From Chloracidobacterium sp. (GTDB taxonomy: Bacteria; Acidobacteriota; Blastocatellia; Pyrinomonadales; Pyrinomonadaceae): 64,000 nt of DNA. A program made the position numbers and the translations under genes. Positions 1 to 8,854 of this stretch are shown piece by piece. The notes below the pieces were generated by a model. It worked only from the letters and a program-made list of their open reading frames with translations, did no database searches and was not told where the DNA came from. Positions within the stretch are counted from its first letter, which is position 1. Each line of letters starts with the position of its first letter. Location: assembly GCA_016715795.1 (NCBI GenBank), contig JADJXP010000001.1:310001-374000 (forward strand). The letters are read 5' to 3'.

Positions 1-1
1 G

Positions 2-3000
2 ACGCCATCGCCAAGCTGCCCGCCGGCCGGTTCGCTTGATACGACGTTTGACGGTGATGGCAAGGTCACTACGTCATTTGGCAACATTGACCGCGGAGCA
101 GGGCTCGCTCTTCAAGGTGACAGCCGCATCGTGACCGTTGGCTCAACCTGGAACGGGACCGACTATGATTTTGGACTGACACGTCATAATCCTGACGGCA
201 GCCTCGACACGTCATTCGACTCTGACGGTAGGGTCGTCACTCAATTTAGTGGTGGCGCCGATCATGGAGATGCGGTAGCAATCCAGTCGGACGGCCGAAT
301 CGTTGTAGTGGGCATCGCGTCGTCGCCGGGATTTCATTTTGGCATAGCTCGTTACAATACTGACGGTAGCCTTGATACGTCCTTCAACGGGTCTGGGAAG
401 GTCATCACGGTGATCGGCAGCACGGATATCGCTTCATCTGTCGCCATTCAAGCTGACGGGAAGATAGTCGTCGGTGGTGGCTGTACCGATACAAACTACG
501 ATTTTTGCGTTGTACGCTACAACACGGATGGCTCGCTCGACACGACCTTTAACGGAACGGGAATCGTCCGGACACCGATAGGGCCCGCAGGCGAACTCAT
601 CCAATCCATCGCGGTACAGTCCGATGGCAAGATAGTTGCGGCGGGTTACGTGCCGCGGACCCTGGCTGCCGGCGGCCCGATCGATTTTGGGGTTGTTCGA
701 TACAACACGAACGGAACACTCGACACGACGTTTGGCGGAACTGGAAAAGTCGTTACGCCTATCGGCTTTTCCGCCGAGGCATATGGGCTCGGCATTCAGT
801 CTGATGGGAAGATCGTCGTCGGTGGGTCGAGCTCGAGCGGCTTAGGCATCGGTTCGGATTTTGCACTTGCACGCTATCACACCGATGGATCGTTGGACAC
901 GACACTCAACGGAACCGGTACTGTGGTGACGCCGATAGGTCCGGGCTCGGAACGGGACATTGCGTACGATCTGGCCATCCAGCCCGACGGTAAGATAGTT
1001 CTGGTCGGTGACGTCTCTGACATCGTGTCAGCGTCAGACTTTGCTGTTGCGAGATATCTGCCGAACGGTTCCCTGGATACGTCGTTTAATGGAACCGGAA
1101 AAGTCATAACACCGATCCAGACCGTCAACGACATCGCGTACGGTGTCGCCATCCAATCCGACGGCCGGATCGTTGTCAGCGGGATGACATCGACCGGACT
1201 GGATGACGATTTCGCGTTGGTCAGGTACAACGGTTCGTCGTCTTGCGCGTCGCCGACACCGACGCAAACACCGACCCCAACGCCAAGTCCGAGCCCGACG
1301 TGCCAGCCTGCCCCGAGCGGCATGTTCGCTTGGTATAAGGGCGAAGGGAATGCGAATGACAGCGCTGGAGCGAGTCACGGTACTCTCCAGAACGGGACGG
1401 CATTTACCGCGGGGCAAGTTGGACAGGCGTTTAGTTTTGACGGTGTGGACGACCAGGTGGTCGTGCCTCATGCGGCAAATCAAAATGCCGGGAGCAATAT
1501 CTCGATCGCGGCGTGGATCAAGCAAGACACACTCGGGCACGGACGTTCGATCGCGCAAAAGCGCACTTCCGGCAACGTCGGAGGGTACGTGTTCGAAACG
1601 GTGCATTCACCGTTCGGCGCTGACGGATCACTACAGTGGGTGATCATGATCGGCGGGGTTTACCAGCACCTTCAAACGCCGGCGAATGTCCTGCAAACGG
1701 GTGTGTGGCAGCACGTTGCTGCGACCTACGACGGCTCGTTCATGAAGGTATATGTTGACGGCGTAGAGGTTGCGAGCCGCGCCCAAACCGGTACTGTTGA
1801 CAATTCGACCGAGCCGATCGTTTTGGGCCGGAATGTTGTGTTTCCCGTCAACGCATTTGACGGCAATATCGACGAGCTGCAGTTCTATAACCGCGGTTTG
1901 ACGGCGGGCGAGGTTGCGGGGATCCACGCTTCGGGTACCAGTGGAGTATGCGGCAGCAACTGCCTGCCGGGCTCGGCGACGTACAACGATACTTTTACTA
2001 ATGGCCTCGATCCGGCGTATTGGTCGGTCATCCAGACTACGCCGGGATTGTTCTCGGTCGATACTACGCAGGGCGACGTGCGGCTTGCCAAGACTGCGAT
2101 GAACAGCCCAGGCGGGCAGCAGAATGTAGCCGTGCAGTTGAATCTGGCGGCATTGGGCGGACAGATCAGCGGCGATTTTTCAACACAGGTCGATTTTCGT
2201 AATGCCGTGATCGGCCCCGCGATCGACCAGGTCGAACTGCACACGACATTTGCCAACAACTCATTTATGTTCGACGTGTATGACAATGCCTGCGCAAATC
2301 CGAACGTCCACGTCTGGAACGGCTCATTGCAGGGCTGCACGCCGACGGCCGCTACGGGCGGGACATTCAAGATCTCGCGCGTCGGATCGACGCTCAGCGG
2401 CTATTTCAACAACAACCTGATATTCTCGCAAAGCAGCTCATCACCGCTAACGCGGCTCGAATTCCTGCTCCAGCTTCAGCCCGGGTCGAACGACATGACC
2501 TCGGTAGCGTTCGATAATTTCTCGCTCACCGGCGGTTCGTGCGGATGCCCGATCACCTCGCCCGACAACAAGATCAGCTGGTGGCGCGGTGAGGGCAACC
2601 CCAGCGACAGCGTAGGTACGAACAACGGAACTCTTGTCGGCGGAACGACATATACCACTGGAAAAGTCGGGCAGGCATTCAACCTCAACGGAACGAATGC
2701 CGGTGTCACGATACCGCACAACACAGATCTCAACATCAACCCCGGTGGATTCTCAGCCGAGTTCTGGATGAAGTCGAACGGCCCACAGGGCGGACAAGCT
2801 CTGGTAATGGATAAATCTCACGGTTTTGTCGATTCCGCAGGCTGGGCGTTTCAATCGACGAGTGGAGCATCGGATCGCATAGCGTTCTTCATCGGCGCGG
2901 GCGGCGGCGGTGCAAGCAACTTTATCGGCGTTGGTTCGAATGTAAATCCCTTCGACGGCAATTTTCACCACGTCGCCGGAACGTGGGACGGCTCGGCTGT

Positions 3001-5428
3001 TCGACTATACATTGACGGCATACTGCAGGGAACGACCCCGTTCGCGTCGCCCGTGAATAACACACGGGCCGTCAATATCGGATACGCGTGGGGAGGCGGT
3101 TCAAACACCCGATGGTTCAACGGGATCGTTGACGAAGCCGCGATCTACGGCCGCGCGTTAACCCAAGCTGAAATATTTGCTGCGGCTGGCGTGTGCCCGA
3201 CGGGACAGTGTGCCGGTGGGTGGCCCCTTGGCGAATGGCAGCAGGGGACCAATGGCCATTACTACTCCGTTCAGGAGATCACGGGGGGCACCTATAGCTG
3301 GCTCGCCGCTCGCAGCCAGGCTCGGACTCTAACTGCCCCTAACGGTGCCCGCGTTGATCTGGCGGCTCTCACGACAGAGGCTGAAAATACCTTCGTATTC
3401 AATGGGATCAACTGCCCAACCTACTGGGCGATAGACACGGCGAACAATAATGAAGGCCCGAATACAGGCGGCTATCAGTATGACAAGCTCTCTGAACCGG
3501 GTGGACATTGGGCCTGGGTAACCGGTGAGCCGTTCACCTACACAGCCTGGTCGCCCGGTGAGCCAAATAACTCTGGTGGAACCGAGGACATATCCTCCTT
3601 CTTCGCTCCGGGCAATAACCGGGCTGCTACCTGGAATGACATCGGCTTAGGGTCACCTTCGATCGTCCATTACTACATTGCTGAGTCCGTCGCACCGCAA
3701 ACGTGCGCGACCCCGCCGCCGTCCATGGTCTCGTGGTGGCCCGGGAACGGGAACGCGAACGACGTTCAGGGTGGCCACACCGGCACGCTTCAAAACGGAG
3801 CGACATTTGCCGCGGGCTTTGTAAGTCAGGCTTTCTCTCTCGACGGGGCCGACGATCATGTGAGCGTGCCGGATGATCCTGCGTGGGCATTTGGGAGTAA
3901 TGCCTTCACGATCGATGCGTGGGTGAAACTCGACGCGGTGAACGATTCGAATCCGATCCTCGCCAGCAACACAGGCAGCGGCCCACTGAACAAATGGATA
4001 TTCGGCCTTACGAGCAACCGCCTGAACTTTCACATCAACAGTCCGTCGATCGGGGATCCGGGCATTAACGTTCAGTCATCTGAGTTGCTCATCGCTCCGA
4101 ACACTTGGTATCACGTTGCGGTAACGAGGTCCGGTGCGACGTATATCTTCTACGTCGACGGAGTGCCTATCTCATCCGCCACGCAAGGAGCAAACATTCC
4201 TGATGCTGCGGCACCGCTTACGATCGGTTATAACGGCGAGACGACGGGTGGCGGTTCAGCCAGATACCTTGATGGCCTGATCGATGAGGTGGAGATCTTC
4301 AACCGAGCCATCTCTCCGCAGGAGCTAGCGTCGATCGTCATTGCCGGCCCCTCGGGCAAGTGCCTGCCCGCCGGCCCGACACCCACACCGACACCTTCAG
4401 CGACACCGACGCCAACACCGACGCCAACTCCTACGCCGATGCCGACGCCAACACCAACACCGACACCAACGCCTACTCCGACGCCGACTCCTACGCCGAC
4501 TCCTACGCCGACACCTTCACCGACGCCGACTCCAACGCCGACTCCTACGCCGACTCCTACGCCGACACCTTCACCGACGCCGGAGCATCGTGTGGCATTC
4601 GATTACGACGGCGACGGGCGTGCGGACGTGTCGGTATTCAGGCCATCGGAGACGTTCTGGTATCTGGAGCAATCGGCGGCGGGATTCAAGGCAATGCAAT
4701 GGGGACTTGCTACCGACAAGATCGCCCCCGCCGATTATGACGGCGACGGTAAGACCGACGTTGCAGTTTATCGCCCCGATGAAGGTATCTGGTACGTGCT
4801 CCGCAGTTCTGACGGCACATTCCAGATCGTGAAGTTTGGCCTGCCCGACGACCTGCCGACTCCGGCTGACTTCAACGGCGACGGCGTCGCTGATATTGCG
4901 GTGTTCCGCGCGGCCGATGGGATCTGGTGGATCGAGTACAGCAGTTCTAACAACGATGGCCGCAGTGAGGGCGCGATCGAATTCGGACAACCCGGCGACG
5001 TGCCGGCCGTTGCAGATTACGACGGCGACGGAACAGCCGACATAGGGATATTCCGTCCGTCAGACGGCGTCTGGTACATGTTGCAGTCGACCGAAGGCCT
5101 GCTCGGCCTCAAATTCGGCCAGGATGGCGACCTGCCGACCCAAGGCGATTACAACGGGGACCGCCGTGCTGATGTAGCGGTCTATCGGCCATCAACGACG
5201 TATTGGTATATCGATGATCCGGTGATCGATTATTACTTCTTTAAGTGGGGCCTCCCGGGCGATATCCCCGTCCCCGCAGACTACGATGGCGACACGGTGA
5301 ACGATATATCTGTGTTCCGGCCCGATGGCGGCATCTGGTTCATCCGTAGCAGCATCGACGGCTCATTCACGATCACGCGGTTCGGTAAGGACGGCGATAT
5401 TCCGACGCCGAGTGCATTCATCCGATAA
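2..5428 (+). CDS. Giant secreted delta-60 / LamG / C-type lectin / FG-GAP repeat protein, 5' end outside window
   Basis: The reading frame is open from base 2, so the gene starts upstream. A GTG at 131 is internal, because a complete delta-60 repeat lies before it. Visible order: a short Pro/Ser linker, seven delta-60 repeats of about 55 residues (GSLDTTFxGxGKV signature), a Pro/Thr linker, a LamG/concanavalin-like domain, a middle beta-rich region, a second LamG domain, a C-type lectin-like domain (WSPGEPNNSGG), a third LamG domain, a long Pro/Thr linker, and six FG-GAP-like repeats (DYDGDGxADxxVFRP) to the stop. The domains suggest surface or extracellular carbohydrate and matrix binding with calcium-binding DxDGDG loops; the actual ligand is unknown. 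It is followed by a hairpin terminator and converges on the lectin-like gene at 5494. Confidence 0.85.
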   Translation, partial: TPSPSCPPAGSLDTTFDGDGKVTTSFGNIDRGAGLALQGDSRIVTVGSTWNGTDYDFGLTRHNPDGSLDTSFDSDGRVVTQFSGGADHGDAVAIQSDGRIVVVGIASSPGFHFGIARYNTDGSLDTSFNGSGKVITVIGSTDIASSVAIQADGKIVVGGGCTDTNYDFCVVRYNTDGSLDTTFNGTGIVRTPIGPAGELIQSIAVQSDGKIVAAGYVPRTLAAGGPIDFGVVRYNTNGTLDTTFGGTGKVVTPIGFSAEAYGLGIQSDGKIVVGGSSSSGLGIGSDFALARYHTDGSLDTTLNGTGTVVTPIGPGSERDIAYDLAIQPDGKIVLVGDVSDIVSASDFAVARYLPNGSLDTSFNGTGKVITPIQTVNDIAYGVAIQSDGRIVVSGMTSTGLDDDFALVRYNGSSSCASPTPTQTPTPTPSPSPTCQPAPSGMFAWYKGEGNANDSAGASHGTLQNGTAFTAGQVGQAFSFDGVDDQVVVPHAANQNAGSNISIAAWIKQDTLGHGRSIAQKRTSGNVGGYVFETVHSPFGADGSLQWVIMIGGVYQHLQTPANVLQTGVWQHVAATYDGSFMKVYVDGVEVASRAQTGTVDNSTEPIVLGRNVVFPVNAFDGNIDELQFYNRGLTAGEVAGIHASGTSGVCGSNCLPGSATYNDTFTNGLDPAYWSVIQTTPGLFSVDTTQGDVRLAKTAMNSPGGQQNVAVQLNLAALGGQISGDFSTQVDFRNAVIGPAIDQVELHTTFANNSFMFDVYDNACANPNVHVWNGSLQGCTPTAATGGTFKISRVGSTLSGYFNNNLIFSQSSSSPLTRLEFLLQLQPGSNDMTSVAFDNFSLTGGSCGCPITSPDNKISWWRGEGNPSDSVGTNNGTLVGGTTYTTGKVGQAFNLNGTNAGVTIPHNTDLNINPGGFSAEFWMKSNGPQGGQALVMDKSHGFVDSAGWAFQSTSGASDRIAFFIGAGGGGASNFIGVGSNVNPFDGNFHHVAGTWDGSAVRLYIDGILQGTTPFASPVNNTRAVNIGYAWGGGSNTRWFNGIVDEAAIYGRALTQAEIFAAAGVCPTGQCAGGWPLGEWQQGTNGHYYSVQEITGGTYSWLAARSQARTLTAPNGARVDLAALTTEAENTFVFNGINCPTYWAIDTANNNEGPNTGGYQYDKLSEPGGHWAWVTGEPFTYTAWSPGEPNNSGGTEDISSFFAPGNNRAATWNDIGLGSPSIVHYYIAESVAPQTCATPPPSMVSWWPGNGNANDVQGGHTGTLQNGATFAAGFVSQAFSLDGADDHVSVPDDPAWAFGSNAFTIDAWVKLDAVNDSNPILASNTGSGPLNKWIFGLTSNRLNFHINSPSIGDPGINVQSSELLIAPNTWYHVAVTRSGATYIFYVDGVPISSATQGANIPDAAAPLTIGYNGETTGGGSARYLDGLIDEVEIFNRAISPQELASIVIAGPSGKCLPAGPTPTPTPSATPTPTPTPTPTPMPTPTPTPTPTPTPTPTPTPTPTPTPSPTPTPTPTPTPTPTPTPSPTPEHRVAFDYDGDGRADVSVFRPSETFWYLEQSAAGFKAMQWGLATDKIAPADYDGDGKTDVAVYRPDEGIWYVLRSSDGTFQIVKFGLPDDLPTPADFNGDGVADIAVFRAADGIWWIEYSSSNNDGRSEGAIEFGQPGDVPAVADYDGDGTADIGIFRPSDGVWYMLQSTEGLLGLKFGQDGDLPTQGDYNGDRRADVAVYRPSTTYWYIDDPVIDYYFFKWGLPGDIPVPADYDGDTVNDISVFRPDGGIWFIRSSIDGSFTITRFGKDGDIPTPSAFIR
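4377..4584 (+). repeat. Pro/Thr-coding microsatellite (linker)
   Basis: About 200 bp of imperfect hexamer repeats of the cc(g/a)ac(g/a/t) type encode an almost pure Pro-Thr linker between the last LamG domain and the FG-GAP repeats. A similar smaller tract is near 1255-1300. Such tracts are prone to length change and to misassembly. Confidence 0.85.
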
Positions 5429-5433
5429 GCAGA

Positions 5434-5464
5434 AACGGCGGCCCTAAAACGACCGCCGTTCTTT
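5434..5464 (+). terminator. Hairpin terminator after the delta-60/LamG gene
   Basis: AACGGCGG (5434-5441) pairs with CCGCCGTT (5453-5460), followed by CTTT. A second small hairpin, AATAACC-TTAG-GGTTATT at 5472-5489, follows and may serve the convergent minus-strand gene. Confidence 0.6.
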
Positions 5465-5493
5465 GCTCTTTAATAACCTTAGGGTTATTCGCT

Positions 5494-6219
5494 CTAGTCG
5501 GGAATGATCTGCACGTTCGCGGTGAAGTGCCCTGAGTTGTCTTCAAGGTTCCCTTCGTTTATTCCGAGAAAAAGAGCCCCGTCGCGGGTTGCGACAAACT
5601 CACGCTCGGCTCCGATGTAGATAAAATCGTTATTGTCGTCCCCGATCACGGCTACAAGAGCGCCGGTCGCAACATTCTTGAGCAGCTTTTGCTCGTCGGC
5701 TATCGAAGGCACACCCGCGGGCGGCGACGACTTGCCTTTGCCCAGCGACACCTTGCCATCACCGCTGATGCGGATCCGCTGGCCCTTCTTTACGACCCAG
5801 CCTGTGTTAGTCCAGCCATTCGCCGTATTATCGGCCAACACTTTGACGCGCCATTCGATAGGCTTCATCTTTTCGACGGAGGATGACGACGTTCTGACAG
5901 GCGGATTTAACACAACCTTTGCGGGCGGCTCGGAATCCTGCCGGTACGAGGCGTTCTGGTTGACGGTCGAGCCGGACGTTGACCCGGATTGTGTGTCAAA
6001 TTGGATCGATTCGATCTCGCTCGCCAGGAACGTCAACTCTCGCCGACGCGAGCCCTCGCCCATCACGACGATGAACTTGCCGCCGCCGAAACTGACGATA
6101 CTTCCTTTAATGATGCTGCCGTCCTTAAGTCTGATCGTGTCCGCAAACGCAAACGCCGACATGGCAAGAACGACCACCGAAACAGCGAGAAAGCGGGCTG
6201 CCATTCTGAAAAACAACAT
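5494..6219 (-). CDS. Secreted protein with LecA (PA-IL)-like lectin domain
   Basis: 242 residues. The ATG at 6219 is chosen because GGAGG lies 7-8 nt upstream and a clean signal peptide follows (MLFFRMAARFLAVSVVVLAM...FAFA); the frame extends further upstream without a ribosome site. After the signal comes a short domain beginning DTIRLKDGSIIKGSIVSF, which looks like a small beta-barrel module common in secreted proteins of this phylum. The C-terminal 115 residues carry the PA-IL/LecA pattern: GWTNTGWVVKKGQRIRISG, then an AVIGDDNNDFIYIG stretch, then LFLGINEGNLEDNSGHF, where LecA has its calcium and galactose site. An exported sugar-binding role is inferred; sugar specificity cannot be read. 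Confidence 0.7.
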   Translation of the reverse strand: MLFFRMAARFLAVSVVVLAMSAFAFADTIRLKDGSIIKGSIVSFGGGKFIVVMGEGSRRRELTFLASEIESIQFDTQSGSTSGSTVNQNASYRQDSEPPAKVVLNPPVRTSSSSVEKMKPIEWRVKVLADNTANGWTNTGWVVKKGQRIRISGDGKVSLGKGKSSPPAGVPSIADEQKLLKNVATGALVAVIGDDNNDFIYIGAEREFVATRDGALFLGINEGNLEDNSGHFTANVQIIPD

Positions 6220-6384
6220 ATTTCCTCCGTACGGGCACCGGCGATAGCCGTCCATGCCGACAGACCTTCATCAGGCACAAACTACGGCCTGAGGATTGAT
6301 GTTACCGATATTGGTTGAGTTGCAAAATTTGCTGTGAAGGGCAAATTCAATTGCGATGATACACAATAGGCTGTTCGATGTAAA

Positions 6385-6401
6385 TCAGTTTATTTGCAGC
6401 C
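6385..6401. repeat. 17-bp target-site duplication, left copy
   Basis: tcagtttatttgcagcc, identical to 7776-7792 on the other side of the insertion sequence. The identity suggests a fairly recent insertion. Confidence 0.85.
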
Positions 6402-6451
6402 TGTAGTTAGCACATCATATGTCCGGATGTAGTAGCAGGTGATATGTCCGC
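6402..6451 (+). repeat. Left end of the insertion sequence with double iteron
   Basis: Outer terminal repeat at 6402-6426 (TGTAGTTAGCACATCATATG then TCCGG). A second degenerate copy ends at 6451 (TAGCAGGTGATATGTCCGC). The mirror pair is at 7725-7745 and 7750-7775. Confidence 0.75.
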
Positions 6452-6500
6452 TTTCGGCGGCGAGGGGTGAGGAGAGAATAGCTTCTTGGAAAGAGAAGCT

Positions 6501-7744
6501 ATGACAGAACACGCTGGAGCCGCCTTGGAGAAGGCGATGACAAGACAGGAGATCATATTGAGGGCATACGCGAAGAAGGTCAGTTGGATAGAGGCGGCAG
6601 AGATACTTGGGATGAGCTGCCGGAACCTGAGACGGCTCAGAAACGGTTATGAGAAGCACGGATATGGAGCATTGTTCGACAAGCGAGTGGGCAAGGCATC
6701 TCCGAAGCGGATAAGCGTGGAGATAGTTGAGCAGGTATTGGGCTGTATCGGGAGAAGTACTTTGACCTTAACGTGAGGCATTACCACGAGAAGCTGCGAG
6801 AAGAGCACTCGATAGAGGTGAGCTATACATGGGTAAAAGGGCTGCTGCAGGGGGCCGGCCTTGTGGCCAAGGAGAAAGCCCGCCGCAAGCACCGGCGAAA
6901 GCGGGAGAGAAAGCCGTTAAAGGGGATGATGCTGCACATAGACGGCAGCAAGCACCAGTGGTTCGGCGACGAGAGGTGGCATGACCTGATAGTGATACTC
7001 GACGATGCGACAAGCGAGATCTATCACGCCTCTCTGGTCGAAGCCGAATCGACGGCCAGCGTTATGAGGGCAATAAGGCAAGTGGTTGAAAGAGAAGGTG
7101 TTTTCTGCAGTTTGTATTCTGACCGGGCGAGCCATTTCTGGACGACGCCAAAGGCCGGCGAGCCGGTTGACCGCCAGGCATTGACGCAGGTGGGACGCTC
7201 ACTTCGGAACCTCGGCATAAGGCTTATCCCGGCCTACAGCCCACAGGCACGCGGCCGCAGCGAACGCAGCTTCCGCACCTGGCAGGGACGGCTCCCGCAG
7301 GAGATCAGGCTCAGAGGCATATCGACCCTCGAAGAGGCCAATCGATTCTTAAAGCGATATATCAGGGAGTTCAACCGCAAGTTTACCGTCGATGCGGCTG
7401 AATCGGAGGCGAGTGCTTTTGTCCCCTGCACCCGCACCGACCTCGATCGCGTCTTCTCGGTCCAGACCGAACGCACCGTCAACCGCGACAATACCATCAG
7501 ATACAACAATCTTACCCTCCAGATCGACCGCCAGAGCTGGCGACGCTCGATGGACGGCTGCCGCGTCACCGTCTATCAGCACCTCGACCGCACAATCTCC
7601 ATCGGCTTCGGCCCCCAGGAGATCGGCAGTTATAACCCGGACGGCAGGCCCCTTAAGCCTTCCGTCACCAAACGACGTGGTTTGGGACCGGAGCGGCTCG
7701 CCGCTCCGCTCCCAAACCTCCAAACCGGACATTTGATGTGCTAA
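6501..7744 (+). pseudogene. ISNCY-family DDE transposase, frameshifted
   Basis: The transposase is in two frames. The first (ATG 6501 to stop 6776) holds the helix-turn-helix part (SWIEAAEILGMSCRNLRRL). The second (open to 7744) holds the integrase core (MMLHIDGSKHQWF, SLYSDRASHFW, PAYSPQARGRSERSFRTWQG). Reading the second frame back from 6773 gives YREKYFDLNVRHYHEKL, the expected continuation, so the shift is at about 6741-6746. Adding one base there restores ...VLGLYREKYF. I see no slippery heptamer, so a 1-nt deletion (or sequencing error) is more likely than programmed frameshifting. A 16-bp near-perfect hairpin (7681-7716) lies inside the end of the gene. Confidence 0.8.
7681..7716 (+). 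terminator. Long hairpin inside the end of the transposase gene
   Basis: A 16-bp arm at 7681-7696 pairs with 7701-7716 with one mismatch and a 4-nt loop (ctcg). There is no T-run after it. It may limit read-through at the element end or simply be secondary structure. Confidence 0.35.
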
Positions 7745-7775
7745 CAAAACCGGACATCTTCATTTGCTATTAACA
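7725..7775 (-). repeat. Right end of the insertion sequence with double iteron
   Basis: Read on the minus strand from 7775: TGTTAATAGCAAATGAAGAT then GTCCGG. An inner copy (GTTAGCACATCAAATGTCCG) ends at 7725 and overlaps the last codons of the transposase. The inner right copy matches the outer left copy at 20 of 21 bases. Confidence 0.75.
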
Positions 7776-7792
7776 TCAGTTTATTTGCAGCC
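7776..7792. repeat. 17-bp target-site duplication, right copy
   Basis: Perfect copy of 6385-6401. It ends 3 bp before the stop codon of the permease gene at 7796, so that gene was not cut. Confidence 0.85.
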
Positions 7793-7795
7793 GGA

Positions 7796-8854
7796 TCACG
7801 AGCTTGGCAGGCCTTTGGTGCGATGCCAGCCGATCAACCTGACACCTAGAACAAACAGGAATATAGCGAATGCGGGCGAGAGAGTAAGCAATGGCGACCC
7901 GGCAAGCTGCGTAAGGTCGCCTGCCGCCACGAGCATGTTGCCAAGGCTCGGCTCAGGCTCTTGCAGGCCGACACCCAGGAAAGACAGAGCAACCTCGGCA
8001 AGCAGAAACGCCGGCAGGATCAATGTTGCCTGTATCACGAGCGGCATAGCGATATTTGGCAGGATGTGCCGGCGCAAAATTGCCGCCTCGCTTGCCCCGA
8101 TCGATCTGGCCGCCGTAACATACTCCCGTTCCTTTACCGCAAGAACGAGTCCCCTTGTAAGTCGTGCGACCTCGGCCCAGCCTGTCAGCGCAAAAATGCC
8201 GACCAGCAATAAACCGGCGGTGAACGGTGGTAATTCGAGCGGAAAGGCCGCCCTCACGGCCAGGATCATGATCAGCGTAGGCAGTGATATCATCGTGTCC
8301 GTAACCGCCATCAAGAGGGCATCGATGCGCCGGCCGGCATAACCCGACATGCAGCCGACGAGAATACCGATCATACATGCCAGCAGCATCCCCAAGGGAC
8401 TAACGATGAGGGAGAATCGGACGGCGTATAGAAGGCGTGAGAACCGGTCGCGGCCAAGTTGGTCGGTGCCTAGGAGCCGGATCTTTGGCCCGTCTGCACC
8501 TGTTCCAAAAAGGTGGATGTTCGAATCCGCCAGGCCAAACAGTGAGTAGCTGCTGCCGCGTGTAAAAAACTCGATCGGGAAAGGATGTTGATCATCCTCC
8601 TTGTACTCCATGTCGCGCGTGTCGACCAGACGGCGCGCATAAATAAATGGCCTAATATGGAACGAACTCGTCCTGTCAAAAAAGCGCACTGCGGTCGGTG
8701 GTGCTGATGGTTCAAGCCTGGCCTGTTCGCGATGGTCGTACGGCGACAGGAACCCTGCTAAAACTGCCACAATGCCAAAGGCAAACAGGAGCGCCATGCC
8801 GGCCGTCATCGCCTTGCTCATATTTGGTCGATACGGTCCGGCGGCAGTCCTCAT
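7796..8854 (-). CDS. OppC/DppC-type ABC transporter permease
   Basis: 352 residues. One N-terminal membrane segment (MTAGMALLFAFGIVAVLAGF) is followed by a long external loop, then the GTDQLGRDRFSRLL motif typical of OppC and five further hydrophobic segments. The EAA loop that contacts the ATPase is present (EYVTAARSIGASEAAILRRH). It would import di- or oligopeptides or similar solutes as a heterodimer with the neighbouring OppB-type protein. Its start overlaps the upstream permease stop by 4 nt, so the two are translationally coupled. No ATPase or solute-binding protein gene is adjacent. The loop of about 100 residues between the first membrane segment and GTDQLGRD is longer than in classical OppC. 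Confidence 0.85.
   Translation of the reverse strand: MRTAAGPYRPNMSKAMTAGMALLFAFGIVAVLAGFLSPYDHREQARLEPSAPPTAVRFFDRTSSFHIRPFIYARRLVDTRDMEYKEDDQHPFPIEFFTRGSSYSLFGLADSNIHLFGTGADGPKIRLLGTDQLGRDRFSRLLYAVRFSLIVSPLGMLLACMIGILVGCMSGYAGRRIDALLMAVTDTMISLPTLIMILAVRAAFPLELPPFTAGLLLVGIFALTGWAEVARLTRGLVLAVKEREYVTAARSIGASEAAILRRHILPNIAMPLVIQATLILPAFLLAEVALSFLGVGLQEPEPSLGNMLVAAGDLTQLAGSPLLTLSPAFAIFLFVLGVRLIGWHRTKGLPSS

Larger units (their letters stand above)
6402..7775 (+). mobile_element. ISNCY/IS1202-like insertion sequence, complete ends, broken transposase
   Basis: A 1374-bp element. The ends are fixed by a perfect 17-bp direct repeat (6385-6401 and 7776-7792) directly abutting terminal inverted repeats that begin TGT (6402-6426 and 7750-7775). 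Each end has two copies of a block shaped TAGCA-N-ATGTCCGG, about 22-26 bp apart, which look like transposase-binding sites. Long target duplications are known for the IS1202 group. It sits between the lectin-like gene and the end of the permease gene at 7796 and does not interrupt either. Confidence 0.85.

Noticed and set aside
1..130. Gene start at the GTG at 131
   Set aside because: The frame is open to the window edge and encodes another delta-60 repeat and a Pro/Ser linker, so the gene begins upstream.
4377..4584. Tandem repeats as a regulatory or origin element
   Set aside because: They are in frame and encode a Pro/Thr linker between domains.
6741..6776. Programmed -1 frameshift in the insertion sequence
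   Set aside because: No X-XXY-YYZ heptamer or downstream structure near the overlap; a one-base insertion restores the expected protein exactly.
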